Below are positions 34,801-48,031 of a DNA stretch of 64,000 nt, piece by piece. Both the position numbers and the translations under genes were made by a program. The stretch comes from Casuarina equisetifolia (Eukaryota > Streptophyta > Magnoliopsida > Fagales > Casuarinaceae): positions 20,173,258 to 20,237,257 of the forward strand of contig CM052354.1 of assembly GCA_028551475.1 (NCBI GenBank), written 5' to 3'. Numbering within the stretch: position 1 is the first letter of the stretch; every line of letters begins with the position of its first letter. The notes below the pieces were generated by a model. The model ran no database searches. It was not told the origin of the DNA and saw only the letters and a list, made by a program, of their open reading frames with translations.

Positions 34801-36730
34801 GATGGCATGTGACACATGGATCAATCTTTTGCCCAGAGTTTACGATAGCTACTACTGTTTTCACCATTAATTTGGCACTACTAACAACTAGAGAACTAAG
34901 AGCTCAAACTTAGGAGATAAGAAACCTTGTGTATTTTCTCGCTGCCCGCATCAATGACACGCATTATACCATTGATTCCTCCAGCCACTATGAAAGGGTT
35001 CCCATCAATGTTGCATGCCCAACTCACAGTGTAGAAAGACTCATCCTTCTGATCTACGAGACACATGGAATTTGCAAATATTCTTCATGAAAAAGTTAAA
35101 AGGTTTCACATAAGAACTACATTTCACTAGAGCAATCAATAAATGGAAGCTGTGTTTGCTTACATCTTCATCAATGTAAGACTGCAAGACAGCTATAACA
35201 CCCCCTTCAAGACATTGGTAGACAGTCACCTGTTGTAAAGAAATAAAAGTGTAAGATGAAGGAAACAAATTTTCCTCTTAAGTTGTTCTAACGAAAAAAT
35301 ATTTCCTTTGTGAATGATAAGGACCTATCAATGGTATTCAGGAATTGGCTTCTACTTGTAGTGTACGTGTGAAAATCCATCATGCTATCAGCAACAAATT
35401 ATGCACCGGCAGACTATTGACTGACTTAATTTAGAGCAAAGAACTACAGGAAAAAGAAATTGATAACTTGGAACTGCTACAAGCACTACAATATGCAGGA
35501 TTGCTATAATTGTCTCTTAGCACCTGCTTTCCTAAAAACACAACCATAACGATCAAGTCACAGAGAGAGAGAGAGAGATTTCTCATTTTCATAAATGCTA
35601 AGGCATACTTACTACAATTGATGAGTTGCATCTATATTACTGTAAATAGTAAGAAAAAGCAGCATGAAGACAAATAACACACACACACACATTGTCCTTT
35701 TTTTTTTTTTTTTTAATTAAAAGGGTTGGAACCCCTGCCATTGATATTTATATCACAATGTGAGCAAAGGCTCAAAAACTTGTGTAAAAAACTACATAGA
35801 GTAGAGCATTGAACCTAACCCCTTAATATATTATCCCGAACTTCAGATGATAAGATTGTCCTTGATCATCCATTACATTCAACAATGCTGGTGATACCAA
35901 GAAGAAAATTGACTAGCAGCAAATCGCAATAACAAGTTCATCGACTCAACACCCCATACTCCAGTCAATGGTCAAGATGTCATTGAACTCGCTTCAAGCA
36001 CAACCAACTTGCTGGAGCTCAACAAACCAAGCCTGTAACTTACTTTTCTCTCAAACTCAGACCGAATTGGCCTTAACCACAAACCGAGCTCTCCTAAACC
36101 AGATATGTTGCTTTCTATACAGTACAATAGAAAAACATAGCAATGCACCCAACAACCGTTCGTTAATCTCGATCATCAAAGCTCATCCTACAAGGCACTA
36201 ACTTAAAAGGCTCCGATATTAACCTGTTCAGCTCTAGGTAAAAATGAAAGTACTTTTTCGTTGCTTATACATTTGGATCCTAGAAAGGCATAAAATCGCA
36301 CACTGATCCTTACTGAAACGTCTTTCACGAAATGAACAAAAAGTTAAAGGACATCTCTTAATGCGCGAGAAACGAAACCTTTTTTTTTTTTTTTTTTCCC
36401 GCACAACTTTCTTGTAAAACCTAGTTTCCGAGTGGACAAACAGAGCCTAACTTAAAAAGAAAAATAATTGATCAATCAAAAACGGAATGCAAACAAGTCT
36501 CCTAGTCGTTCTATATCATAGTCATGTCTCATTTTCTCGGAAAAGCAACGGACCCGATTGCCGCCGACGGTAGCGAAGACGTTGAAGTAGCGGGAGTCGA
36601 TGAAGTTGAAAATGACGGCGTAGAGAGGCCGCTTGCCTTCTTGGAGTCGGTTGGTGACTCTGTAGTCCCGCTTCTTCGACGGCGTCAAGGAACCTACCAC
36701 TGGCTCGCTCCCTATTGAGAACTTCGACAT
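31885..36730 (-). CDS. FIE: Polycomb PRC2 WD40 subunit FIE (ESC/EED homologue), 13 exons
   Basis: Exons on the minus strand: 36554-36730, 35164-35229, 34926-35048, 34554-34634, 34385-34477, 34159-34234, 33448-33527, 33300-33371, 32751-32810, 32516-32612, 32217-32280, 32057-32116 and 31885-31948. All junctions stay in frame and give 370 aa; Arabidopsis FIE has 369. The N-terminus MSKFSIGSEPVVGSLTPSKK is followed by WD repeats with landmarks SFVGHGDSVNEIRTQ, SASKDESVRLWN, GAGGHRNEVLSVDFHPSDIY, SCGMDNTVKIWSMK, ILSKSVDNEIVLWEP and CCEDGTIWRWD. FIE is the single WD40 scaffold of plant PRC2, needed for H3K27 trimethylation and for repression of endosperm and flowering genes. The exon 1 donor is GTCCGT, a weak but valid GT site. 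No damage seen. Confidence 0.98.
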
Positions 36731-37215
36731 CGCTAAACCCCGCTCGCTCGGGCCTCCTCTCAATCTCAGAAATTCTAAAACCCCATTGTCCCGCCCTCTT
36801 AAAGTGCCCACAACGCTGCATGTAAAATATAGTATCCCTTCTAAATAAAAATGTTTTTCATCTTTTCCTATATATATTTTCTTCTTTTAAAGATAAAAAA
36901 ACCCAATTTTTTTGGTAATTAATTAAATCTGTTTTTAATAACTCACACACTTATACCTTCCTAATGTTAAACATGATATCAAAAGATCTAAGTAATGCTT
37001 ACTTACCACTAAATTAAGTAACTATTAACAAGTAATTAATAAAATGAGTTAATATTGACTGTAGTTCATATATGCGAAAAGTACCATTTTTTCTTCTGTT
37101 TTTGGGATATATATATGCCCAAATATTAGGTCTGGTCTATCTTTTTATTTATATGAGGAGCTGAATAAGCGTTTTATCTTGTTTCTTCGCAAACTGGTTC
37201 TGTTTCTGCATTGGC
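36731..37215. promoter_or_regulatory. Divergent promoter region between FIE and a plastid-protein gene
   Basis: 485 bases separate the two start codons, so both promoters and 5' leaders must share it. It is AT-rich. TTTATTTATATGAGG near 37144-37158 could serve as a TATA element for the plus-strand gene. No specific binding site is claimed. Confidence 0.6.
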
Positions 37216-37845
37216 ATGGCGTCAACACCCCTTCAGTTCCTTCATCTAAACCCACAAAGCTGTGCAACCCCATTACAGTCACGAATCCATAGTCCACAGA
37301 GAAAGCAGTTCTCCATCAAATGCAGTCCTGCTTCTGACTCCACGCCTCAGCCTGATCTTCCAGACCCAGGTTCAGGTTCTGATACTCTTATAAAGGCAGA
37401 GGATTTTCCTATCGAAAAGCGGAGGAAGTCTGAGATAATCCATGACAGGAAGTCAAGAACTGACCTGGCGATGCCGGAGCCGCCCAACTTTCAGATTGGT
37501 TGGAAGAGGACGAAACAGATAAACCTGGAGAAGCCGAAAGGGTATGTCATAGCTGACTTCCTGGAGAAGTTGGAGGAACTGATGGGGAAAGAATTTGGCT
37601 CGACGGCTCTTCTGGCAAAGGCGGGAGAAATTGTGGCGGAGAGAGCCAGAGAGGAAGCAGAAGTGCTGAGAGACGAAGGAAAAGTGGAGGACAGGATGAT
37701 AACAGAATTGTTTAGGGTGTTGAAACTCATGGAGATGGATTTGGCTATGGTAAAAGCTGCAAAGAAGGATGAGACACTGGATGAGAGGCTTGAGCAGGCC
37801 AAGGCACGCTGCAGGCAAGCCATACTTGTAGCTCTCTCGTTTTGA
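37216..37845 (+). CDS. Predicted chloroplast-targeted conserved protein, function not recognised (single exon, 209 aa)
   Basis: The N-terminus MASTPLQFLHLNPQSCATPL, rich in Ser, Thr and basic residues and nearly free of acidic ones up to about residue 36 (FSIKCS), looks like a plastid transit peptide. The mature part is highly charged and mostly helical: NFQIGWKRTKQINLEKPKGY, then FLEKLEELMGKEFGSTALLA, EIVAERAREEAEVLRDEGKV, ITELFRVLKLMEMDLAMVKA and LDERLEQAKARCRQAILVAL. The strong helical pattern with alternating E/R/K suggests coiled-coil or bundle packing. I recognise it as a conserved plant plastid protein by its look, but cannot name its function. The start is the only upstream ATG in a good context (GGC ATGG), and the gene is intact with a TGA at 37843-37845. 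Confidence 0.85.
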   Translation: MASTPLQFLHLNPQSCATPLQSRIHSPQRKQFSIKCSPASDSTPQPDLPDPGSGSDTLIKAEDFPIEKRRKSEIIHDRKSRTDLAMPEPPNFQIGWKRTKQINLEKPKGYVIADFLEKLEELMGKEFGSTALLAKAGEIVAERAREEAEVLRDEGKVEDRMITELFRVLKLMEMDLAMVKAAKKDETLDERLEQAKARCRQAILVALSF

Positions 37846-38104
37846 AGGTTGATAATGGCTATGTGATCGGATTTGAATATTGTTGACTACGCTTTTTTTC
37901 TTTTAATCAAAAGAAATGCTAGTTTATCCATTGCCTGGAGAAAAAATCTAAAACAACACTACACAATATTCTAAGAAAGAATATATTAAGTCATATTAAA
38001 ATCACAATAACATAATCTTGTAACTTATGTTCCTCAGATCAGACTTAAGAACCATTTTGTTGTTGGAAGGCAAACAAGGTTTCGATCAAAGTCATTACTG
38101 CGAT

Positions 38105-38162
<58 letters not shown>

Positions 38163-38418
38163 GAGGTCTTGGAGACTTTCACTGAAATGCTCATCTTTAT
38201 TGCTTGTTGGGTTAGAAGTAACTGAGAAGCAAACGATAATTCTCGAAGATGTACTTCAGCGAGAGCAACAAAAAGGGTTGAAAAGAGGCAGATGATACAT
38301 GTAAGTCTCAAAGATATGAATCGGGTAATATGTATGTTCCTTCGAAGATGAGGACGCTGATGACAAATATCTCTGGTGGAAACAAAGCAGCAGGTCAGTT
38401 AAGAAAGATAAGCTTTCT
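37846..38418. other. Convergent intergenic region with (GA)n microsatellite
   Basis: Holds the 3' ends of the plastid-protein gene (plus) and the PPR gene (minus). A (GA) run of about 27 units at 38106-38159 is the only structure. An 88-codon minus-strand open frame is caused by the repeat. Confidence 0.7.
38106..38159. repeat. (GA)n microsatellite
   Basis: Near-perfect GA repeat, then a short G run; probably inside the 3' UTR or just beyond the PPR gene. Confidence 0.95.
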
Positions 38419-41400
38419 TCATCTCCTCTGTTTTCCCTTTTTCTTCATGGTCTTCGAAACATCGACGGAAATTGACTCAGCGTACTTTTTCTGAAATCCT
38501 TTGATGACACTACGAACGTGGGGATCATCTTTTGGAATTTTATTGAGCATAATCTTTGCAGACTTATAATCCCCTGAAGCCAAGAGGGCCTGATACATCC
38601 TGAAAGCATTCCAAATGAAGAAGGTTGTGAAGCCAAAAGTTTAAGAGAATCTAGGCTGAGATATTAGGAGAATAAGCATCGTTATTAACCTTAGGAAACT
38701 GAGGACATTATAAGGAAGACCAGCAGCTTCATATTCTTTCCAAACGAGAAGGGAACTGTCCAAATCTTTGGCATTGGCGCAGGCACTGAGAAGAAAATCA
38801 AGACATTTTCGGGAAGGTGAGAGGCAAAGCTCATCCTTGATCACTCGAAGCAAATCCAGTCCAATATGCAAATGTGTAGGCTCTGACTCTCCGATTAGGG
38901 AAAATACCTACAAAATTTAGGACAGTAAAACCACGAAAGAGGTCTGCTATCAGTTTGGAGTCCATAAAAGAATTCATAAAGATAGATGTTTTAAGTCAGA
39001 AAGGGGTCTGCTAATCACAGCTAGTCTATAATCAAGTCTATGAATCCGAAGATTAAAACATGCTTAAATGAAAGTGGAACAGATGTATAGAAGGAAAAAG
39101 AAAAAAAGAAGTTCACACACACAATGGAAAAGCGGGAGCAACAAACCTCATCGAAAAGAACTTCTGTTGCCAATTCATTATCGGAGAGTTTCTCCTTGAG
39201 TTGTTTGAGCAAATCAATAGCAGAACTAAATCAAAGTAAGAACTAATGTAAGAAAACTAGTACATGTTTGTTAGGAATTTCCCTATAAAATAAAAGATAT
39301 AGTTTCAGCAGACCTTAAATGCTTGTATCGAACACAATATAAGATTACTCTGCAGCAACCGTCAACCCAATATTCAAAATCTTTTAATTCCTCTAATAGC
39401 TGAAGCAAGCTACTCAACTCTCCACCAGATTGAACGTACTCCTAATGAGTAAAAAAAAAAAAATAATAACTACAAAAAATATCATCGCAATTACAAGTAA
39501 ATAAGAGAAGTAGTCAATCAAGAACTTACAATAAGACTTATAACAGCTTTAGGTTCCAAACTGCATCCTGCTTGCTTGATTTCTTCATAGATATTGAGAG
39601 CATCGGAAATTTGTCCATGTGATGCTAGAGATGACACAAGCACGCTTTTAATTTCATTTAGGCACTTAATTGGAATTCGCTTATCTGAGACTACCTACAA
39701 CATGAAGGGGGAAAAAAAGTATTAGCCAACTGAAGATTTAAATTACATATAATACCTTCGCAAAATGTCAAGGAGAAATAAAATAAACCAAATGGAGATA
39801 ATAATTTCAATAAGGAGAAATCTGGCAGACTTTAATTAAAGAAATAGAAATTGCATTGGACTGAAAGGTAGTTCTGTCAATTTATTTCATTGAACCTTTA
39901 CTTTTCGAAGGAAATTTACTACATAAAAAGACTGGATTCAAATAAGCAAAGCAGATATCTTAGGTATGCTATTTTCAAAAGAATCTTATTGATTAATAAG
40001 AGAGAGGTGGTAGGAAGTCATCAGTGACTTATAGCTCATATTGCATCTTGTTTCCATGTAAGACAAGATGGACAGCAAGGACATTTTCGTAGGAGTATGT
40101 GAGACTAAACTATTGGGAAGTGGGAAATAGAGAGGTAAAAGGTAAGAAGTTCTCACTAATAACAGGAAATTACTGAGCAAACTCTTTAGATCAAATATTT
40201 CACTTATCTGCAGTATATTCTGAAAGAAAAAAATTTCTTCAAAAGTGCTTAAAATAGAAAGGGCAAAGAACATGTATTATTTATTCCACTAAAATAAGAT
40301 TTCGAATTATTAAGGTATTGCAGGGAGCAAAAGGTCTCAATTGTAAGATTCCTCTAAGCTCGCTCCATTTCCTACTGAACTTTCATACTCAGCCCCTTGC
40401 ACTCTAGAAGTAAGTTCACAGCCATTACGCATCATCAATGCGATAAATAACAGTACATTCCACATAATAGTGTAATGGCACAATTAAACCAAAACTATGC
40501 AAATAAGTCATATAGGTAATGAATCTCTCCCTCTCCCTGTTTGAGTTGCACGAATTGCATCCAAGTCCCTTTTACTTTTGTATATACTGAAAAAAATACA
40601 AACAACAAGTATTGTGTCGCTCAGAAATACCTGCTTTGCCTTCTCAAACTGTCCACAAGTTGCATATGCATTAACAAGTCCCATGAAAATTTGCTTCGTG
40701 ACCTGAACTCCAGATTGCTGCAGTTCTTCATAATACTACAGGCAGACAATCAGATCACATGTTTAACTTCAAGAAGTTTAAAGAACAGCAGAGTATCATT
40801 TATTTAACGCCAAAACTCACCCCCCCCCCCCCCCCCCCCACCTTTCCCTTGGTCTCCCATCTTACAAACACATTTACAAATGAAAAATGCTGTTTAGATA
40901 CCTCGTAGAATCTTCATCAATGTTTTAATGAAGGGACCAATAATAGAAGATTTCCTAATAATAGAAGGTGGCTCATGTAATTTAAGTGGTATAAAGACAA
41001 ACTCACTCTCTCTTTCTCTCTCAGACATGTACCAAATTAGGCAGCCAAAAAGAACACCAGAACACGATGCTTGAATGAGCAGGTTCATACAATTGTTTTT
41101 GTTTTTGCTTTTCTTCTGTATGCATGTGGCTAGGGGAAAAAGAACTACCTCTCATTTTTTTTGATAACAAAGAAAAAAAGGGCGGTGGATTTTAACGGAC
41201 ACAAAATACAGTAAGCTTTGGGGCACAAAGTTGAGTGAAAACCCAGAAAAAATAAAAACTATGGGAGAGAGAGGTTTGTCCTCCATCTAGCAGCAAGTTT
41301 TAAAGGTTTTCTTGATCAAGACATCCAATTCAATCTACCTTTAAAATGTCTTCTTCACGATCACAATTACTTATCAGATAGCTGAAAGTCTGTGAATCAG

Positions 41401-44400
41401 GTTTTACATCTGCATGTTCCATTTGCTTAAGGACCCTCGATGCTCCATATGTGTTCTTCTGCAGAGTGTTCGGCACAAAGTCAAACAAGCAATTTGAAAC
41501 AGAACTCATACTAATACAAAGGCTAGACAACCGTCATTGTTTTATGACTGTATCACGTCATGACTGGAAGCCACATATGCCAAGAAGATGCAAAGTAAGC
41601 ATTACAGAACAACATATACCATCTAAGTCAAACCAAACTGAAGTTAAGCATATACCTCAGATCAACAGTAGTATGAGTGGAAAGTTGTCTCCAAATGACA
41701 ACCGAAAATCTTGCAATGCCATTAATAGGTAGAAAACAATGAGAATAACAAAACCTAAACCTCCACCTAGAAGTGTAATGGTTAAGCAGATTACAAGATC
41801 AAATTGATCTTTCTTCCCACTCAAGTGCTTTTTAGGCCCAGTCCTCAGAAGGCTAATATATCTACTAATTCTTTCAACATCCCACCTTCTCTCATTGCCA
41901 CCATCCAAATTCTTTCCAGGCCTTCCTCTGGTCCTTACAGCTCTTTTGGCCCAGGTCATTCAGTTACGGTAGCAACTATCAGTTTTCATTGTACTTAAGC
42001 AATTTTCATTCATCATCCAGTGTTTTTCAGTCATAGTCCTAGGTGCCAAGTCGATCATTTTACAAATGCATTTCATCTCTAATTTTATCCTCTGATCTAG
42101 AGTAACATTCTTTCAGTGACAAACAGTAGTTAGTTTTGAAAATTAGGAAGAAGACAAGAAAAAATTTAAATTTAGAGGTAGAATGTCAGAAGCGACTATT
42201 TCAGAGTTCTTACCCGTTAAGCAGGATTCCCAAAGTTAGTAAGAAAGGAAAAAGTTTGCCTTCTCTATTAATGAGTATTCACAAGAAATTTTGAGCAGTC
42301 TATTGTTTGCTTGATGATTGTTCAAACAGTTCACTCAATAAATGCAAGCCAGAAAACATTCAGAGAAGAGAGGAACAAACACAAGCCATACTGATGTTCT
42401 AACCAAAATGCCAATTTTGTTTTTGGAAATCAAAACATCATTAGAAAAAAAAAAAAATTAGAGGTGATGATCTCCCAAGTCTTAGAAAGTCACCTCTCGA
42501 AAATATCCTGCTAGTATAGCATTGTACATGCTGGCTGTAGGTCTCAAATTCATTTTCTCCAAATCTTTTAGCATGCTATACGCGCCCTCAAACTGCATTT
42601 GACAGGAAAGTTAATATGAATTTACAGTACAATTCAACTAACATAAGATTTGATTGGTCCAAGTGCAAAACATTACTTCAGTGGACTGCAGCAAGAGGAA
42701 AAATCAACCATGAGTGTGCTTGCACACCAAAAAGAACCTCTATAAAAACTTACATCTTTCATTCTCACAAACAAACTTATCATACTCCGGAAGGTTTCAC
42801 TGGTTGGCATCACACCATTGCGACAAATCACAGAATAGATCCGGTGAACCTTGAAAGGAAAAAATGAAAAAGGAATAAGGCAAAAAGTATTAAAACTGTA
42901 AAATAGAATCAATAGAAAGGCCAAAAGTGAAAGTCCATCAGTGAATAAAAGCATAAGAGTTTTTCTGTTCATATAATGAACATCTAAAATCACCTCGAAT
43001 GAAGATTTAGAACTTATGGCATGATTGTTATGTAGACGAAAGCAAAAGAGGAAAAAAGGATTTAAATGTCATAATCTAAGTCTTACAAAAAGAAATTATT
43101 TTATCATACTATGCATAGCCAAGTTTGATCAGTGAACTAAATGGAAACCCAATTTTCAGCAGAAAATAGGTTTTAATTAATCTCATCCATAATAATCATT
43201 TAGTTAATCAAGATATTATGTGCTGCTTTTCAGAAGGAGAAATCAACAACAACATCACTCTTACATAACATGCCAGGTTACAATAATATCAAATAGTATA
43301 TATAATGTAAAATATCACAAAATCATCTTGGAGATTTCAAATGGCTCCCGGTTTACTGCTTTCCTAACTAATTGGTCCCATCTCCAAGCATAATAGATGT
43401 CAAAAAGCTAACAAATTACAAATGCATGGGCATCACCTTCAACCGTAATAAATACCATAACAGATGATATAAGCTTTAACTTTAAATTGCTAATATCAGA
43501 ATGTTAATAAGAGAGCACATAAATATTAAATAATATGGGGGGGCTAAATCAGATTCAACAACCTACCATATTATAGTCATAGCTCTCTTCACTGGCGCGT
43601 AAAATAGATTGTAACACCTCAATGGATAAGCTCATTCCCGCTTCACACATTTCATCAACCATATCAAGAGCTGCATGCACCTGAAAATCTGATGTTAATA
43701 AAGTCCACTGCCGAACAAATTTTGAACTAATCTGGTCTTAAGGAATCACAAAAATTATCTCATGAAGTAACTGAGCCCAAGAAGAGATGAGGTCCAGTGC
43801 AGAATCATATGATTTCTTAATGAAGATAGGAGTTCAATTTATTTTCTCTGCTTAGTTCACAGATTGATCATACCTTGAGTGAATCACAGCAACATGTAAT
43901 GAGCTTCGTGTATGATGCAGAAGAAGGTGTCACCTCCAATCTTGCATGGAGGTTTTTGAGTTTCGAAATAACATCCTCAACCTTCAATACCAAGCACATA
44001 AGTGAGAATAACAAAAGGATTATCATTGATATATTTGGGATACTTTTAACGTGCAAAAACTATCATCCAGAAACCCATGAAAGCAATTTATCATTTAAAA
44101 GAAATGAAAATTGACAGTAGTCAAAAACAAATTATATGAATGAAATAGGCCAAAAAATATCTCAGCTGAGTTCTGATTACTTGGCAACACTCTCATGCTG
44201 CTTTAATGTGCTTCCTAATCATCTATACGGAAGAGTTTAAAAAATCATTGAATCATGCTTGTAAGCTTCAATTCCAACATAGGTCAAAAGATATCTCAAC
44301 TGAATGCTCATTACTGGCCAGCAACGTGATGCAGCTTTACTGAGTATCCTAATTGTCCACACAGAAGAGTTTGCAAGATCATTACACTCATGCCTGTGTT

Positions 44401-47400
44401 CTTCAATTTCAAACATAGTTCAAATGATGTAAGAATGGGGGACCTTGCTAATTGACATCTTCCAAGGAGTTGAATTTTATTTTATTTTCCCTTTATTTCC
44501 CTTCTAATATTTTACTTTTACATTGGAGGTTCATGCTCAACAAAATAAATCGTATTCCATCTGCTCGTTTTTTACCACAAGATTCTATTTAGCCACTTAG
44601 CTTTATCTGTAAACCATCCTTAAGTAAATTATCAGCAATTACAACTTATCCTTTTCCAGGTCATTTTGTGTGGAATCCTTTCTACTAGGACGGATTCCTT
44701 TTAAATGCAGTTTCCAATTATATGGCAGAACTGTTTAAAATCTGTAAAATTTTTGAAGAACAGGTTCAATCATTTGGGTAGCTAGGCCTTCTTATGTTTC
44801 AAATGACAAGCAAGGAGCCATAAAATACCTATATATATATTATCTCTCCTCTAAAGCATATAACTAATGGAATAAGAAGGTGGGTCACAGGCATCGGCCT
44901 GCAACAATCATAAGGGATTTGACATCCTAATATCATTGAGGTCAAACGAGTATATCATCTTCTGCACTCAATCAATGAATTCAATTGATTCCTAACACTA
45001 CTTAACTTGATCAAACCTTAACCTTAACCAAATTGGGATGGGTTCAAAGGATTGTTTTCCAACTGGCCAGGATTTCCTACATGTATTTGGTTGTTAAGGG
45101 ATTCTGGCCTATGGAAGGTTTTATTTTCCTTCAATCTCCTTGTTCGGCTTGACAAACTTTTATCTAAGTAATTATGCTGAAACCAGCCTCAGGCTCCAAA
45201 AAGTCAATTGTTGAAAAACTCTCCATACCAAGGTATGCAACCAATCTCATCAGACAACTTAACTTTTCATTGACTGAAGAAAATAGAAAAGAATTACAAA
45301 GACTACCATAACAGTGGCTAATGGCTAAGCAAATGTTAGCTATTATATGACTCCCTTAGTCCAAAACATATGCATCCAAAAAATGACATGCCTGCTAATG
45401 GAAATGATTAGACATGGCAATATACCTGAATATCAACCCCTCTAGAAGCAGGCGCAATATTTTATGAACTTTCTTGGAGAAAGTTAATAGGAACTAGGGA
45501 AGAAAAAGGTAAGCCCTTGCACTTTTAGGTAGTCAACATTAATATTGAGATGTCCACTTGTTTGAGGATGGAGGAAGTAATGTTTTAAGGTCCTTTAGGT
45601 TCTACATATCGCAAGAAACATTGCAATGCTCTGAGGCAATCTCTTGGTGCGGTTTATGGTTCATACAATACTTTGAAAAAAATGAAGATGCGAAGTTAAA
45701 GAAGAACAAACATTATTACTTAACATGTCTTGACAATTACCTCTATCTATCCCAAATAGCACTTTCTTCCCTCATAAGAATGCCAACAAAGAATTGGTTC
45801 TTTTGAATGAGCAGCCAGCATGTATGTCTTGAACCCGTTGGTGAATTAACACATTGCTCAACCAATGACGCAATCATTGATACATTGCTCATACATTGCT
45901 CATACATAACTGCATTGGAAATGACCGGCACTGCTATGAAAATCGATTAGACACATACTTAATGAGCTTAAAGAATGAGTTTATGCCAGGGGTGCCAGGG
46001 GGTGGGTACTTGAGGAGAAAACCCTCAATTAGATCTCACCCTATCAAAAGAGTGCTACTCATATTACTATGAAAACTAGGTACTACTTGATGTGCTCTTC
46101 CACAAATCTAAGTTGGCTAGTGAGCTCCTTAATTATTATGATCCATTGAAGTTGAGTAAAATGTTGTTTGCTTGAGTTTGTATTAAGAAGGAAAAGCCAA
46201 AAAGAAATAAAGAGGCCATTAATACCATGAAGGGAAGCATCTGATCGCATTTCTCCATAAAATGCAATCAAGTTCCCTACCAATTGCAAATAAGGATTTC
46301 TGTCTAACTAGTTGAGATACAAACTTAGAAAAAATACTAAATAAATCTGGACTTCATTTTGAGTGTATTGAACTCTTTTAGACTATTCTTTTTGATCCCC
46401 TCATTTGGGGGAATTTGGCAGGAAAGAACACCAAGTTCATAGCTTCTTTGTATTCCCATTTACTCTTAACAATGTATTGATTTTCCAAAGACATTTGACC
46501 TAGTCCCCATTCTTTATCTGTCTTAATCAATTATTAGATCCCTTATCGTTCCTTTACTTTGCACTCGGTATCATTAAACCAGTTTACCACTCAATGAAAG
46601 TAAAATGAAAAAAGATTCAGCATCATACAACACTATACACTAATTCTACTGCTGGTTAAATTTCAAGTGCCATGTAAGCAAAGATGAAATGAACAGGTGT
46701 TATGGGAGAAAAAATGAAACGAAGTTTACACAAAGAAGCAAACTGATTGAGAAACAGAAGTTCTTCACGAAATTACGGCATCAAGGTCATTACCAGTAGC
46801 ATTCATGAGAAGTTCCTCACCACTAAATTTGGAATGCTAACAACATAACTGAAGATGAAGTTTGAGATATTCTCTGCTTCACAATCTGCATTTTCAAGAT
46901 AACCACATCAGGCTAAGATAGAGCACAAAATTGTGAAGAACCAGAGATACATTCTTTTGCAGAATTATAGGTAGTGTAGGAGAAATTCCAGATATTAGCT
47001 AGACTTAAAAATTTAGGTTCCAAACAAACTGCAATGTGAATCTTTATGATTATACTCAGGAAGGTACCAAAGTTGACATGGAGACAACAAAGTGGAAGTG
47101 CCCAAGGTAAGCTCGGATATTAATCATTCAACCCATGACATACTGAGTTAGTGACTTAAAAACATGTTGAGAAAAAAAAATAAATTAAAAACACAAACAT
47201 TTACAAGATCCACTTGATCAAGAACTTGGTTCGTTTCCCAAATAAATATCAATTTCTCCAATATCAGTCCCAAATAATAATAAAAAATAATATTCAATGA
47301 ACATACCACAGCTTTTGAATTTCAGAAGGAATTTCTCCGCAAGAGGCTCCAATAACATCCTTCCGAATGATTTAAAGATATTTGCTACAAGGTCTGGTGG

Positions 47401-47944
47401 TGAGAGCTTTGTTATGTCTACAGTCTCCAAAAGCTGCAAAAGCTCCTTCTTCCGGTCACTTTCACAAAGTGCTAATAAATAATTATCTGCAACATGAGTG
47501 ATATCTGCTCAGGTTTACTGAAAAAAGAGTTAACCTTGGCAAAGAGGATCCTAAGGTGCACAAAGAACTGCATCATCTACAATATTGCATAGACAATATG
47601 CACTGAACATGGATATCAGAGACATGACTCTGCACTCAAGACAACATCCTGCATAAAATCTAACATAATCTCCATGTTCCAATTGCATCATCTATAGATT
47701 ACAAACCCACATCAAGATTACAAAGGTCACACTTGATGTGGCTATATGGCAGATACAATCAGTAATTTGAAACATATGATTTTTTTTCACCTCTTATTCC
47801 ATGTCCAAAAAGTATATGCACTTGAATTTCAAAAGGTATTTAGATTGTAAATTAGTAGAAGACGCAAAAAGTTCTAAGAGCATCATTTGGATCTTAGACT
47901 CAGATAGCTGTTTGGGATCCTGAATTGCCTATATCTATATAGAT

Positions 47945-48031
<87 letters not shown>

